From positions 1 to 13,409 of the forward strand of contig URRU01000031.1 in the NCBI GenBank assembly GCA_900550335.1: a stretch of 13,409 nucleotides of DNA, written 5' to 3'. The DNA is from an uncultured Clostridium sp. GTDB taxonomy: Bacteria; Bacillota; Clostridia; Peptostreptococcales; Peptostreptococcaceae. Each line of letters opens with the position of its first letter. Position 1 is the stretch's first letter. The notes below the pieces were generated by a model, which worked only from the letters and a program-made list of their open reading frames with translations, made no database searches and was not told the DNA's origin. A program made the position numbers and the translations under genes. This document shows positions 1 through 7,238 of the stretch, in pieces.

Positions 1-1109
1 TACATATTAGAAGACATTCTTACAGGAAGAAGTAAGTATGTATAATCTATTTCATCATCTACAGGTTTAACTATACAAGGATTTACATTTGTTGTAAATT
101 CTATGTATATTTCTTCACTGTCTATATATCTAAGACCTTCCATTAAATATCTTGAGTTGAATGCTATATCTAAATATTCACCTTCAAGCTCTAATGCAAC
201 TTCTTCATAAACATTACCTCTATCAGTGTTTGAGGTTATAACCATAGCATCATCTCTTATAGATAATTTTATAAGGTTATTTCTTTCAGACTGAGAAAGT
301 AGTGAGGCTCTTTCTATACTGTTTAAAAGTGATTTTGCTTTTAATTTTACTCTAGAATTATATTCTTTTGGAAGTAGTCTGTTATAATCTATGAAATCTC
401 CTTCTAATAATCTTGTTATTACTTTAGTATCTCCTAGCATGAACACAGCATTTTTTTCAGTAAATCCTACGTTTATACTTCCTTCACCTGACATTAAACT
501 ATTTATATCTACTAATGTTTTTCCAGGTATTATAACTTTTACATCTTTTGTAAAACTATCTATTGGGCAACTTCTAACCGCTAATCTATATCCATCTATT
601 GCCACAAGACTGGCTTTTCCATTTTCTGCTTCTAAAAGTTCTCCCATTAAAACTGGTTTTGTTTGATCCTGAGATATTGCAAAAGACGTCTGTTTTATCA
701 TATCCTTTAATAATTCTTGAGGAATAGTATACATTTCACTTTCTTCTACATCAGAAAAAGCTGGATATTCTTCTGCTAGATGTCCCTTTATTGTAAATCT
801 TGAATTTTCACAGTAGATGTGTACATTACTATTTGAATCAGTTTCTATCTGTACAAATGAATCCGGTAGTTTTCTAACTATATCTCCAAATAATTTGGCA
901 TCAAGTACTATTTTTCCATCTTCTTCTATTTCAGACTGAACAAAAGTTTCTATTCTTATCTCTGCATCAGATCCAGTAAGTTTTAAAGCTCCATTCTCAG
1001 TTGATAATAAGATACCTTTTAATAAGTCTATAGTTGTTCTACTATTAATAGCTTTTTGAACTATACTTATCTTTTGAGATAAAATTTTCTGATTGCATAT
1101 AAGTTTCAT
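1..1109 (-). CDS. dnaN: DNA polymerase III beta subunit (sliding clamp), 3' end at window edge
   Basis: This is the ring-shaped clamp that tethers the replicative polymerase to DNA and serves as a docking platform for other replication and repair proteins. The leftward reading frame starts at ATG 1109-1107 (MKLICNQKIL), six bases after a strong CCTCCTT complement (AAGGAGG) at 1116-1122. It stays open for 369 codons to the window edge. The last readable residues are LLLPVRMSSNM; the LLPVR part is the usual clamp C-terminal strand. The next codon begins with TA, so it is very probably the stop, and 369 residues is normal for the family (about 365-375). It lies 298 bases downstream of dnaA in the same direction, the standard dnaA-dnaN pair. 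No frameshift was seen in the parts I translated. The identification rests on start, length, C-terminus and position, and I am confident of it. Confidence 0.95.
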   Translation of the reverse strand, partial: MKLICNQKILSQKISIVQKAINSRTTIDLLKGILLSTENGALKLTGSDAEIRIETFVQSEIEEDGKIVLDAKLFGDIVRKLPDSFVQIETDSNSNVHIYCENSRFTIKGHLAEEYPAFSDVEESEMYTIPQELLKDMIKQTSFAISQDQTKPVLMGELLEAENGKASLVAIDGYRLAVRSCPIDSFTKDVKVIIPGKTLVDINSLMSGEGSINVGFTEKNAVFMLGDTKVITRLLEGDFIDYNRLLPKEYNSRVKLKAKSLLNSIERASLLSQSERNNLIKLSIRDDAMVITSNTDRGNVYEEVALELEGEYLDIAFNSRYLMEGLRYIDSEEIYIEFTTNVNPCIVKPVDDEIDYTYLLLPVRMSSNM

Positions 1110-1177
1110 TTTTTTCCTCCTTAGTTGTTTTGTGGATATTTTTTTATTCCTAAAACTAAATAATTATATAAGAAACT

Positions 1178-1195
1178 TAGTAGTAATAGTAGTAG
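1178..1195 (-). promoter_or_regulatory. DnaA-trio repeats of the unwinding element
   Basis: Six consecutive triplets TAG TAG TAA TAG TAG TAG read on the + strand, which is CTACTACTATTACTACTA in the dnaA-to-dnaN direction. They are followed on one side by GGGGC and then the box TGTTGATAA at 1209-1217, and on the other by an AT-rich tract. Known from B. subtilis: DnaA-trios (3'-[G/A]AT-5') follow a DnaA box and a GC-rich block, and guide DnaA onto one strand to melt the origin. Spacing, order and polarity all match here. Confidence 0.82.
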
Positions 1196-1240
1196 GGGCT
1201 GTTATTAATGTTGATAATGTCGATTATCCTTAAAATTTCA

Positions 1241-1275
1241 ATAAAAAAGCCTGTAGATAGTTTGTGTATATCTAC
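1241..1275 (-). terminator. Possible weak terminator or attenuator between dnaA and dnaN
   Basis: Read leftward, GTAGATA (1275-1269) and TATCTAC (1259-1253) form a 7-bp stem with a 9-base loop, followed after AGGC by a run of six T. The T-run is four bases from the stem and the stem is AT-rich, so this may be only a partial terminator adjusting dnaN expression relative to dnaA, or a chance structure within the origin. Confidence 0.33.
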
Positions 1276-1407
1276 CTTGACAATAGTATATTAAAATGTT
1301 GATAAAATATGGATAAAAGTTATCAACATTTTATTCTATATTTATCAACAAGGATAATGTTAATAGTTTTTATCAGCATTTATTAAAATATCCCAATTTT
1401 TGTTGCA

Positions 1408-2757
1408 CTACCCTTTTAAATCATTTATGATTTTTTCAACTTTTAATTTTAAATCAATATTTTCTTTTAAATCTTTGCTTATTTTGTCGCAAGCATGTAT
1501 TACAGTAGTATGATCTCTACCTCCAAATTCTTCACCTATCTTAGGAAGTGAAAGATCAGTTAAATCTCTAGAAAGGTACATTGCAACCTGTCTAGGATAT
1601 GCAATTGCTCTAGTTCTCTTTTTAGAATTAAAATCTTCCATTTTAATATCGAAAACTTCGGCAACTTTTTCTTTAATTCTTACTACATTTATTTCAGAAG
1701 TATTATAAGATACGATTATATCCTTTAAAGCCTCTGTTGCTACTTCAAGAGAAACTTTCTTTTTAGTTAAAGAAGAATAAGCCATTACACGAGTAAGAGC
1801 TCCTTCAAGTTCTCTTATATTAGATTTTACATTTTTAGCTATGTAGTCAGTTACCTCATCAGGAACTTCTGTGTTATCCATCTGAGCTTTTTTTCTAAGT
1901 ATTGCTATTCTAGTTTCAAAATCTGGTGGCTGAATATCAGTTATAAGGCCCATTTCAAATCTAGATCTTAGTCTTTCTTCTAGTGTAGGTATATCCTTTG
2001 GCGGTCTATCACTAGAAATTATTATCTGTTTGTTTGCTTCATGAAGAGTATTAAATGTATGGAAGAATTCCTCCTGAGTTCTTTCTTTTCCGGCAATAAA
2101 TTGAACGTCGTCTATTAAAAGAACGTCTACATTTCTATATTTATTTCTAAATTCCTCATTTTTATCATCTTTTATAGAGTTTACAAGTTCATTTGTAAAT
2201 TTTTCAGAAGAAACATATACAACCTTTTGAGTGCTGTCAGTTTCTAATATATGGTGCCCTATAGCTTGCATAAGATGAGTTTTACCAAGTCCAACGCCTC
2301 CATAAAGGAATAGAGGGTTATAAGATTTTGCTGGAGACTCTGCTACTGCAACACATGCAGCATGAGCAAAACTATTGCTATTACCTATAACAAAAGTATC
2401 GAAAGTATATTTAGGATTTAAATTACTTTCGTATTTAGTAGGAGCTTTTGCAGATTTAGATGTAGAACTTGTAGATTCAGAATTTATATCCTTAATTAGA
2501 GAATCCATTTCTTCTTCACTGCCTAAAACTATAACCTTTATATCTTTTGCAGTAACCTCTTTTACTATTCCAACAATAAGAGAGTGGTATCTATTATTTA
2601 ATATATCTTTATTAAAATCGCTATTAGCACAGATATACAATGTATTGTTGTCTAATAATAAAGGTTTAACTGTAGCAAAAAAGGCTTTAAAAGCTACAGC
2701 AGAAACTTCTCCTTTTAAAATTTGAAGCACTTTTTCCCACAGAGAATTGATGTCCAT
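1408..2757 (-). CDS. dnaA: Chromosomal replication initiator protein DnaA
   Basis: DnaA binds the boxes on both sides of this gene and, in its ATP form, oligomerises and melts the origin. The protein is 449 residues, normal for the family. The N-terminal helicase-loading domain begins [16 protein letters not shown] variable linker (about 90-115) is rich in Ser, Thr and Lys. The AAA+ domain has Walker [10 protein letters not shown] at 153-161 and Walker B LLIDDVQF with Asp at 216-217. The C-terminal DNA-binding domain carries the DnaA signature [11 protein letters not shown] from 412. I chose ATG 2757 because TCCTCC (GGAGGA in sense) lies at 2765-2770, seven bases before it, and the protein then begins like known DnaA proteins. 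The frame is open back to 2898, but that extension is hydrophobic and not DnaA-like. DnaA boxes around its upstream region imply autoregulation. Confidence 0.98.
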   Translation of the reverse strand: MDINSLWEKVLQILKGEVSAVAFKAFFATVKPLLLDNNTLYICANSDFNKDILNNRYHSLIVGIVKEVTAKDIKVIVLGSEEEMDSLIKDINSESTSSTSKSAKAPTKYESNLNPKYTFDTFVIGNSNSFAHAACVAVAESPAKSYNPLFLYGGVGLGKTHLMQAIGHHILETDSTQKVVYVSSEKFTNELVNSIKDDKNEEFRNKYRNVDVLLIDDVQFIAGKERTQEEFFHTFNTLHEANKQIIISSDRPPKDIPTLEERLRSRFEMGLITDIQPPDFETRIAILRKKAQMDNTEVPDEVTDYIAKNVKSNIRELEGALTRVMAYSSLTKKKVSLEVATEALKDIIVSYNTSEINVVRIKEKVAEVFDIKMEDFNSKKRTRAIAYPRQVAMYLSRDLTDLSLPKIGEEFGGRDHTTVIHACDKISKDLKENIDLKLKVEKIINDLKG

Positions 2758-2798
2758 ATTTTTATCCTCCATTTTCCGATGCATAGTTTTCAACATAA

Positions 2799-3153
2799 TT
2801 ATCAACAAAATTTTTTGTGGATATTGAAAAAATAGATACATTGTTGATATTATATAAATGCTGTTGATAAATGTTATATAAATTAAAAAAATTAACATGT
2901 TTAAAAAATATAAACAAACCTGTTTATATAATTATAAAGACTTTAAACACGTTAAATTCAATGAAATAATAACGTTTTGTGATGAGTGATTAAATTTTAT
3001 ACACAGATATATCCACAGACTGTGCATAACTGTTGATATGTTAATAACATTTATCAACATTATTAACAAGTATAATTATAATATCAAAATAACAACGAAA
3101 CTTCAATAACTTATCCACAATATAAACGTATTAAAATTTATTATTTATCAACA
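2799..3153. other. Origin of replication, dnaA-rpmH half (oriC1), DnaA-box cluster
   Basis: DnaA boxes lie at 2799-2807 (TTATCAACA), 2816-2824 (TGTGGATAT), 2842-2850 (TGTTGATAT), 2862-2870 (TGTTGATAA), 2997-3005 (TTATACACA), 3009-3017 (ATATCCACA), 3021-3029 (TGTGCATAA), 3031-3039 (TGTTGATAT), 3051-3059 (TTATCAACA), 3111-3119 (TTATCCACA, perfect) and 3145-3153 (TTATCAACA). The group from 2997 to 3059 packs five boxes into 63 bases on both strands. Together with the dnaA-dnaN gap this makes a bipartite origin, as in B. subtilis and C. difficile. The boxes at 2799-2870 lie between dnaA and its likely promoter, so they probably also mediate repression of dnaA by its own product. Confidence 0.9.
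2931..2961 (-). promoter_or_regulatory. Candidate dnaA promoter
   Basis: Read leftward, TTGAAT (2961-2956) is followed after 19 bases by TATAAT (2936-2931). The -10 is perfect but the spacer is long and the -35 is only fair. Another leftward TATAAT lies at 2854-2849 without a convincing -35. In such AT-rich DNA these may be chance matches. Confidence 0.32.
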
Positions 3154-3370
3154 ATTAAATTTGAGGTAAATAGAGCTAATTTTTTTATCAAAAAAATGGT
3201 TTCTAAAAAAGGTCTTGCAAGGTGTTGGTATATTTTGGTAATATAAAGGAAACTTTCAAAAGATATAAGAGTTTATATCATTATATGGAAATTAATTTTA
3301 TCCTCACAAAAGGTGTTGCAAAAAATGTTTACAGATAATCAAAAATTATTTATTCAACGTGAAAAATTCG
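3154..3370. other. Non-coding spacer between the origin boxes and the rpmH promoter
   Basis: I see no gene, RNA gene or DnaA box here. The heptamer GGTGTTG occurs at 3221-3227 and 3312-3318, and its inverse CAACACC lies at 3375-3381, overlapping the end of the -35 box of the rpmH promoter. GGTCTTGCAA (3211-3220) and GGTGTTGCAA (3312-3321) are near-identical. No known regulator is suggested by these; they may be incidental. Confidence 0.45.
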
Positions 3371-3399
3371 TTGACAACACCAGGCAAAGTAATTATAAT
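3371..3399 (+). promoter_or_regulatory. Strong sigma-A promoter of rpmH
   Basis: TTGACA at 3371-3376 and TATAAT at 3394-3399 are both perfect consensus and are separated by exactly 17 bases. Transcription would begin near 3406, giving a leader of about 70 bases before rpmH. This is the clearest promoter in the window and fits the high expression expected of a ribosomal protein gene. Confidence 0.92.
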
Positions 3400-3477
3400 A
3401 ATATGTGTTATGTTTACTTTGAGGGTAAAAGTATATTTTTTATAAATGGAAATTAATGTGAAAGGCGGTGCTATAGA

Positions 3478-3612
3478 ATGAAAAGAACTTATCAACCAAA
3501 GAAAAGACAGAGAAAAAAAGAACACGGATTCAGAAAAAGAATGAAATCTGCTAACGGAAGAAACGTGTTAAGAAGAAGAAGAGCTAAAGGAAGAAAGAGA
3601 TTAACTCATTAA
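3478..3612 (+). CDS. rpmH: 50S ribosomal protein L34
   Basis: This is a 44-residue, very basic protein of the large ribosomal subunit, beginning [18 protein letters not shown] and ending GRKRLTH, the standard L34 sequence with the HGFRKRM and [11 protein letters not shown] blocks. Length matches the family (44-46). ATG 3478 is preceded by AAAGGCGGTG, a reasonable ribosome-binding site. It is the first gene rightward of the origin, directly behind a consensus promoter, and is closed by a hairpin terminator three bases after its stop. Read-through or a second start must supply rnpA, which follows 74 bases later. The gene is too short for most automatic cut-offs, but the match to L34 is unambiguous. 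Confidence 0.98.
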   Translation: MKRTYQPKKRQRKKEHGFRKRMKSANGRNVLRRRRAKGRKRLTH

Positions 3613-3614
3613 TT

Positions 3615-3645
3615 AAAAAAAGCCGCTTGTAGAGTGGCTTTTTTT
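3615..3645 (+). terminator. Rho-independent terminator after rpmH
   Basis: AAGCCGCT (3620-3627) pairs with AGTGGCTT (3633-3640), eight pairs including one G-T wobble, with loop TGTAG. It is followed by T3641-3645 (seven T in all from 3639) and preceded by an A-run that can extend the stem. It separates L34 from rnpA and probably lowers rnpA expression by partial termination. Confidence 0.88.
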
Positions 3646-3686
3646 GTAAAATTTATCGAGTTAAACTGTGTTTATTGGAGGAAATT

Positions 3687-4034
3687 ATGGAATTTAATAA
3701 CACTAAAGGTATTAAGAAAGACTACGAATTTAGAAAAATATATAAACACGGTAAATCTTTTGCAAATAAATATTTAGTAGTCTATATATTAAAGAATAAA
3801 ACTGATCAAACTAGAATAGGTATTTCTATATCTAAAAAAGTAGGGAATGCTGTTACTAGAAATAGAATCAGAAGACTGATAAAAGAGACCTATCGATTAA
3901 ATATCGATGAAAATATAAAGAAAGGCTACGACTTAGTATTTATTTCCAGAGTAGCGGCTAAAGATGCAACTTACAAGGATATTGAAAAAGCTATGACTCA
4001 TTTAATGAGAAAAAATAAGCTTTTAAATGAATAA
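3687..4034 (+). CDS. rnpA: Ribonuclease P protein component
   Basis: This is the small basic protein partner of the RNase P RNA, which removes 5' leaders from precursor tRNAs. The 115-residue protein has the family signature: F(R)[17 protein letters not shown] near the N-terminus, then [24 protein letters not shown], which contains the RNR motif that contacts RNA. Length is normal (110-125). ATG 3687 is chosen because GGAGG at 3677-3681 lies just before it; the in-frame TTG at 3675 would overlap that ribosome-binding site. It is followed after 14 bases by yidD, and the rnpA-yidD-yidC-jag order is the standard cluster. No RNase P RNA gene is seen in the window. Confidence 0.97.
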   Translation: MEFNNTKGIKKDYEFRKIYKHGKSFANKYLVVYILKNKTDQTRIGISISKKVGNAVTRNRIRRLIKETYRLNIDENIKKGYDLVFISRVAAKDATYKDIEKAMTHLMRKNKLLNE

Positions 4035-4048
4035 GGGGGTCTTATAGA

Positions 4049-4300
4049 TTGGATACAATAAGGAATTATATAGATAAAATCGGAAAACTTCTTACAAAAG
4101 GATGTATTGGATTGGTGAGATTTTATCAAAAATATATATCGCCTTTAAAAGGTCCAACGTGTAGATTTTATCCTACCTGTTCTCAATACTCTATAGAAGC
4201 ATTTAAGAAATATGGATTTTTGAAAGGATTATATTTGACAATAAGAAGAGTCTTAAAATGTCATCCGTTTCATCCAGGTGGCTACGATCCATTGAAGTAA
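4049..4300 (+). CDS. yidD: Membrane protein insertion efficiency factor YidD
   Basis: YidD is a small membrane-associated protein that assists insertion of proteins by YidC. The 83-residue product has the complete family signature [19 protein letters not shown] (residues about 38-56), then [22 protein letters not shown]; the conserved Cys and His-Pro-Phe residues are all present. The N-terminal part ([14 protein letters not shown]) is an amphipathic stretch typical of the family. The start is TTG at 4049, supported by AAGGGGGT at 4033-4040, eight bases upstream; no ATG gives the conserved N-terminus. It sits between rnpA and yidC with short gaps, as expected for an operon. Confidence 0.96.
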   Translation: MDTIRNYIDKIGKLLTKGCIGLVRFYQKYISPLKGPTCRFYPTCSQYSIEAFKKYGFLKGLYLTIRRVLKCHPFHPGGYDPLK

Positions 4301-4325
4301 ATCTATTTTGTAGGAGGTACAAGAA

Positions 4326-5033
4326 GTGACCAACTTAATAGGAAAATTATTTGGAAACATTCTAGGGGCAATATATGGCTTTACAGGAAGCTACGGAATA
4401 GCAATTATACTATTCACTTTTTTAGTTAAATTACTATTAATGCCACTTACAATCAAGCAGACAAAATCTACTGTTGCAATGCAGGAGATAACACCAAGAG
4501 TTAATGAAATACAGGAAAAATACAAAAACAATCCTGAAAGACAGAACAAAGAAATGATGGAACTATACCAGAGAGCTAACATAAATCCTATGGCAGGATG
4601 CTTACCTCTACTTATACAGTTCCCTATATTAATAGGATTATTCAACTTACTTAAAGATCCAGTAGGCTTAGGAGCTTTTGCTAGTCAGGCTGCTTTCAAC
4701 CAGGCTAACGGACAGTTCTTATGGATGCGGAATCTTACTAATCCGGATACTATATTAGCTATATTATCTGGGGCAAGTGCATTTATAATGCAGAAAATAA
4801 TGACTCCAAAAGAACAGGTTAACGGCCAGATGAAAATGATGACATACATGATGGCTGGTCTATCATTCTACTGGGGATTCATATTCCCTGCAGGGCTTAC
4901 TTTATACTGGACAATAAGTAATATATTCGCTATATTACAGCAGGTAATAGTAACAAAACCTCTAAAAGCTAAATTTGAAGCTGATATGAAGGAGGCTAGT
5001 AAAAATGGCAAAAAAAATAAAAATAAAAAGTAA
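4326..5033 (+). CDS. yidC: Membrane protein insertase YidC/Oxa1 (short Gram-positive form)
   Basis: It inserts proteins into the cytoplasmic membrane, alone or with SecYEG. The protein is 235 residues with about five membrane segments: roughly 20-42, 93-113, 138-158 and two between 171 and 210. It ends in a Lys/Asn-rich tail that fits ribosome contact. Segment 1 reads GIAIILFTFLVKLLLMPL; Lys35 occupies the place where many homologues have the conserved Arg of the hydrophilic groove. It lacks the lipobox of Bacillus SpoIIIJ and the large periplasmic domain of proteobacterial YidC. The start is GTG 4326 with AGGAGG at 4312-4317. Its last 29 bases overlap jag. Function by family is very secure; the Lys for Arg exchange is conservative. 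Confidence 0.96.
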   Translation: MTNLIGKLFGNILGAIYGFTGSYGIAIILFTFLVKLLLMPLTIKQTKSTVAMQEITPRVNEIQEKYKNNPERQNKEMMELYQRANINPMAGCLPLLIQFPILIGLFNLLKDPVGLGAFASQAAFNQANGQFLWMRNLTNPDTILAILSGASAFIMQKIMTPKEQVNGQMKMMTYMMAGLSFYWGFIFPAGLTLYWTISNIFAILQQVIVTKPLKAKFEADMKEASKNGKKNKNKK

Positions 5034-5631
5034 ATCACAGGAAGAAGCTATAAAAAAAGCTCTTTTAGACCTTGATGTATCAGAAGACGATATAGAAGTT
5101 GTAGAGTTAGAAGCTCCAAGCAAAGGATTTCTAGGATTTATAGGATCTAAAGAAGGTCTTTATGAAATAACTGTTATAGAAAGAGAAACAGACGTTGCTA
5201 AATCATTTATAGAAACACTTCTTAAAAATGCAAAAGTAAATGCTGATGTTGAAGTTAAACAGGAAGACAACCTTATAAAAGTAAATATAAAAGGCGATGA
5301 AGCAGCTTGTTTAATAGGTAGAAGAGGAGATACTCTTGATTCTATCCAGTTCTTAACAGGATTAGCTTTAAACAAAATAAACAAAGATTCTCACACTAGA
5401 GTACTTGTAGATATAGAAAACTACAGAGAAAAAAGAGAAGAATCTTTAATAAGATACGCTAATAAAATGGCTAGAGAAGTAGCCAAAACTAAAAAAACAA
5501 AAAAACTTGACTATATGAACCCATATGAAAGAAGAATAATACATTCAGCTCTTCAGAATGACAGATATGTTATAACATATAGTGAAGGAACTGATCCATA
5601 TAGAAGATTAGTAATAGAATACAAAAGATAA
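5005..5631 (+). CDS. jag: RNA-binding protein Jag (KhpB/EloR family)
   Basis: This is a cytoplasmic RNA-binding regulator that in related Gram-positives (KhpB, EloR) influences cell elongation and division. The 208-residue protein shows the expected three parts: a Jag N-terminal domain (about 1-52, with SKGFLGFIGSKEG), a KH-II domain with the loop IGRRGDTLDSIQ near 110, and a C-terminal R3H domain (NPYERRIIHSALQ, the Arg-x3-His motif). ATG 5005 is preceded by AAGGAGG at 4989-4994, which lies inside yidC, so translation is probably coupled to yidC. The overlap is A-rich, so one run of bases encodes both the Lys-rich tail of YidC and the Lys-rich start MAKKIKIKSKSQ of Jag. A strong terminator follows. 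Confidence 0.95.
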   Translation: MAKKIKIKSKSQEEAIKKALLDLDVSEDDIEVVELEAPSKGFLGFIGSKEGLYEITVIERETDVAKSFIETLLKNAKVNADVEVKQEDNLIKVNIKGDEAACLIGRRGDTLDSIQFLTGLALNKINKDSHTRVLVDIENYREKREESLIRYANKMAREVAKTKKTKKLDYMNPYERRIIHSALQNDRYVITYSEGTDPYRRLVIEYKR

Positions 5632-5643
5632 AGAAAAATATTG

Positions 5644-5674
5644 CCTCCTATTGTTATAGGAGGTTTTATTTTTG
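5644..5674 (+). terminator. Rho-independent terminator after jag
   Basis: CCTCCTAT (5644-5651) and ATAGGAGG (5656-5663) form a perfect 8-bp stem with loop TGTT, followed by TTTTATTTTT. It ends the rpmH-to-jag transcription block and separates it from mnmE. Confidence 0.9.
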
Positions 5675-5681
5675 GTATAAT
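5651..5681 (+). promoter_or_regulatory. Candidate mnmE promoter
   Basis: A perfect -10 TATAAT lies at 5676-5681, preceded by TTGTTA at 5651-5656 with a 19-base spacer that overlaps the jag terminator. Since a terminator closes the previous block, a promoter must lie nearby; this is the best candidate, though the spacer is long. Confidence 0.42.
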
Positions 5682-5720
5682 AGTATATATATTTTTTAAA
5701 CGTGCAAAGAGGTGATAAAT

Positions 5721-7100
5721 TTGTTTATAGATGATACAATAGCAGCAATTGCAACAGCACCTGGAGAAGGTGGAATCGGGATAATAAGAATAAGTGGACC
5801 AAAATCACTAGAAGTTGCTGAAGAGATATTTTTCTCAATGTCAGGAAAGAAAATTTCTGAATATCCAGCTAGAACATTAATATTTGGAAATATAAAAGAC
5901 GGAGATAAAAAAATAGATGAGGTACTAGTTGCATATATGAAAGGGCCAAACTCTTATACAGCTGAAGATGTTATAGAAATAAACTGTCATGGTGGATTTA
6001 TTTCTGTAAAAAGAATACTAGAATTAGTATTATCTAAAGATGTAAGACTTGCTGAAGCTGGAGAATTTACAAAGAGAGCATTCTTAAACGGAAGAATAGA
6101 TTTATCTCAGGCAGAAGCGGTAATAGATGTAATAAATGCAAAAACAGATAAGGCACATGAAGTGGCTGAAAATCAGCTTGATGGATCTTTATCTAATAGA
6201 ATAAGAGAGTTTAGAGATAAAGTAACTGAGTTATTAGCTCAAGTTGAGGTTGCTATAGACTATCCAGAAGAGGATATAGAATTTATAGCATACACTACTC
6301 TAGAAGAAAAAACTAGGGAATTAAACAAAGATATTAAAAAATTATATGAAACATCAGAAAGTGGAAAAATATTTAGAGAAGGTTTAAAAACTGTAATAGT
6401 TGGTAAGCCAAATGTTGGTAAATCATCTCTTCTAAACAGTATCCTTGGTGAAAATAGAGCGATAGTAACTGATATACCAGGAACAACTAGAGATGTTATA
6501 GAAGAGTTTGTAAATATAAAAGGAATACCTTTAAAAATAGTAGATACTGCAGGTATAAGGGAAACAGACGATGTAGTTGAAAAAATAGGTGTTGAAAAAT
6601 CAATGGCATCATTTGATACAGCAGACCTAATAATAATGGTTGTAGACTCTTCATCAGAACTATCTGAAGAAGATAGAGAAATATTAGAAAAAGTACAGGG
6701 CAAGGAAACTATACTTCTACTTAACAAAACAGATTTACCTCAGGTAATAGATGAGGAAGAAGTTAAAAAATATGTAAATGAAGAAAATATAATCAAAATT
6801 TCTGCACTTCATAACGAAGGTATAGAAGATGTACATGATAGAATAGAAGCTATGGTATATAAGGGAGATATAAAAAGCTCTTCAAATGTTATAATAACAA
6901 ACTCAAGACATAAAGATGCACTTTATAGAGCAATGAAATCTGCGGAAGATGCTATGAGAGCAATAGAGGATAGAATGCCTCTTGATTTTGTTGAAGTTGA
7001 CTTAAAAAATATATGGGATTATCTAGGATATATAAACGGAGATACAGTAAGTGAAGATTTACTAGACAACATATTCCATAATTTCTGTATAGGAAAATAA
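5721..7100 (+). CDS. mnmE: tRNA modification GTPase MnmE
   Basis: MnmE with MnmG forms the complex that adds a carboxymethylaminomethyl (or aminomethyl) group to U34 of certain tRNAs, using GTP, a folate one-carbon unit and FAD. The protein is 459 residues, normal length. The N-terminal folate-binding domain begins (M)FIDDTIAAIATAPGEGGIG. The G domain has the P-loop GKPNVGKS at 228-235, DIPGTTRD, DTAG at 275-278 and NKTD at 335-338. The last residues are FCIGK, with the conserved catalytic-site Cys456. I chose TTG 5721: AGAGGTGA at 5708-5715 lies just upstream and the conserved N-terminus starts there. The in-frame GTG at 5712 is within that ribosome-binding site. mnmG follows 138 bases later, in keeping with their joint function. 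Confidence 0.97.
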   Translation: MFIDDTIAAIATAPGEGGIGIIRISGPKSLEVAEEIFFSMSGKKISEYPARTLIFGNIKDGDKKIDEVLVAYMKGPNSYTAEDVIEINCHGGFISVKRILELVLSKDVRLAEAGEFTKRAFLNGRIDLSQAEAVIDVINAKTDKAHEVAENQLDGSLSNRIREFRDKVTELLAQVEVAIDYPEEDIEFIAYTTLEEKTRELNKDIKKLYETSESGKIFREGLKTVIVGKPNVGKSSLLNSILGENRAIVTDIPGTTRDVIEEFVNIKGIPLKIVDTAGIRETDDVVEKIGVEKSMASFDTADLIIMVVDSSSELSEEDREILEKVQGKETILLLNKTDLPQVIDEEEVKKYVNEENIIKISALHNEGIEDVHDRIEAMVYKGDIKSSSNVIITNSRHKDALYRAMKSAEDAMRAIEDRMPLDFVEVDLKNIWDYLGYINGDTVSEDLLDNIFHNFCIGK

Positions 7101-7135
7101 TTATAATAAACAACTAAATAAGTTGAAAAATATGG

Positions 7136-7151
7136 GCGAAATTCGCTTTTT
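7136..7151 (+). terminator. Weak hairpin with T-run between mnmE and mnmG
   Basis: GCGA (7136-7139) and TCGC (7143-7146) form a 4-bp stem with loop AAT, followed by TTTTTA. It is short for a terminator. Other small inverted repeats lie nearby (CAACT/AGTTG at 7111-7125; TTTTTCAT at 7161-7168 with ATGAAAAA at 7194-7201), so the 138-base gap may be a structured leader to mnmG or simply AT-rich spacer. Confidence 0.28.
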
Positions 7152-7238
7152 ATATAAAGGTTTTTCATGGAACATTTGTAGAACAAAGTATATATGAAAA
7201 ATTAGAACGTATAAATTATATAAGAAAGGTGGAAAAAG

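Larger units (their letters stand above)
1110..1407. other. Origin of replication, dnaA-dnaN half (oriC2) with DnaA boxes and unwinding element
   Basis: This gap holds many copies of the DnaA box (consensus TTATNCACA, or TGTGNATAA on the other strand; here mostly the TTATCAACA variant). They lie at 1131-1139 (TGTGGATAT), 1209-1217 (TGTTGATAA), 1297-1305 (TGTTGATAA), 1308-1316 (TATGGATAA), 1320-1328 (TTATCAACA), 1342-1350 (TTATCAACA) and 1370-1378 (TTATCAGCA). From about 1138 to 1177 it is almost pure A/T. Between the AT-rich part and the box at 1209 lie the trio repeats and a GGGGC block. A perfect inverted repeat GATAAT-GTCG-ATTATC overlaps the first box (1213-1228). In B. subtilis and in C. 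difficile, strand opening occurs in this gap. By analogy I infer it is where DnaA opens the duplex here. Confidence 0.88.

Noticed and set aside
391..666. A 91-codon rightward open frame
   Set aside because: It is antisense to dnaN, whose frame is continuous and well supported.
1277..1305. Rightward TTGACA at 1277-1282 as a promoter
   Set aside because: The -10 at the right distance is TGATAA, a poor match, and it would transcribe antisense into dnaA; it overlaps a DnaA box.
2375..2725. A 116-codon rightward open frame
   Set aside because: It is antisense to the N-terminal part of dnaA and shows no family features.
2758..2898. A longer DnaA start at 2898
   Set aside because: The extension is hydrophobic, covers the DnaA boxes and the ribosome-binding site, and has no counterpart in known DnaA proteins.
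3353..3363. TTCAACGTGAA as a possible parS site
   Set aside because: parS has TTCACGTGAA at its core; here there is an extra A in the centre and the outer bases do not match, so the palindrome is broken.
6260..6727. A 155-codon leftward open frame
   Set aside because: It lies wholly inside mnmE on the opposite strand, overlapping the G domain, and has no recognisable domain.
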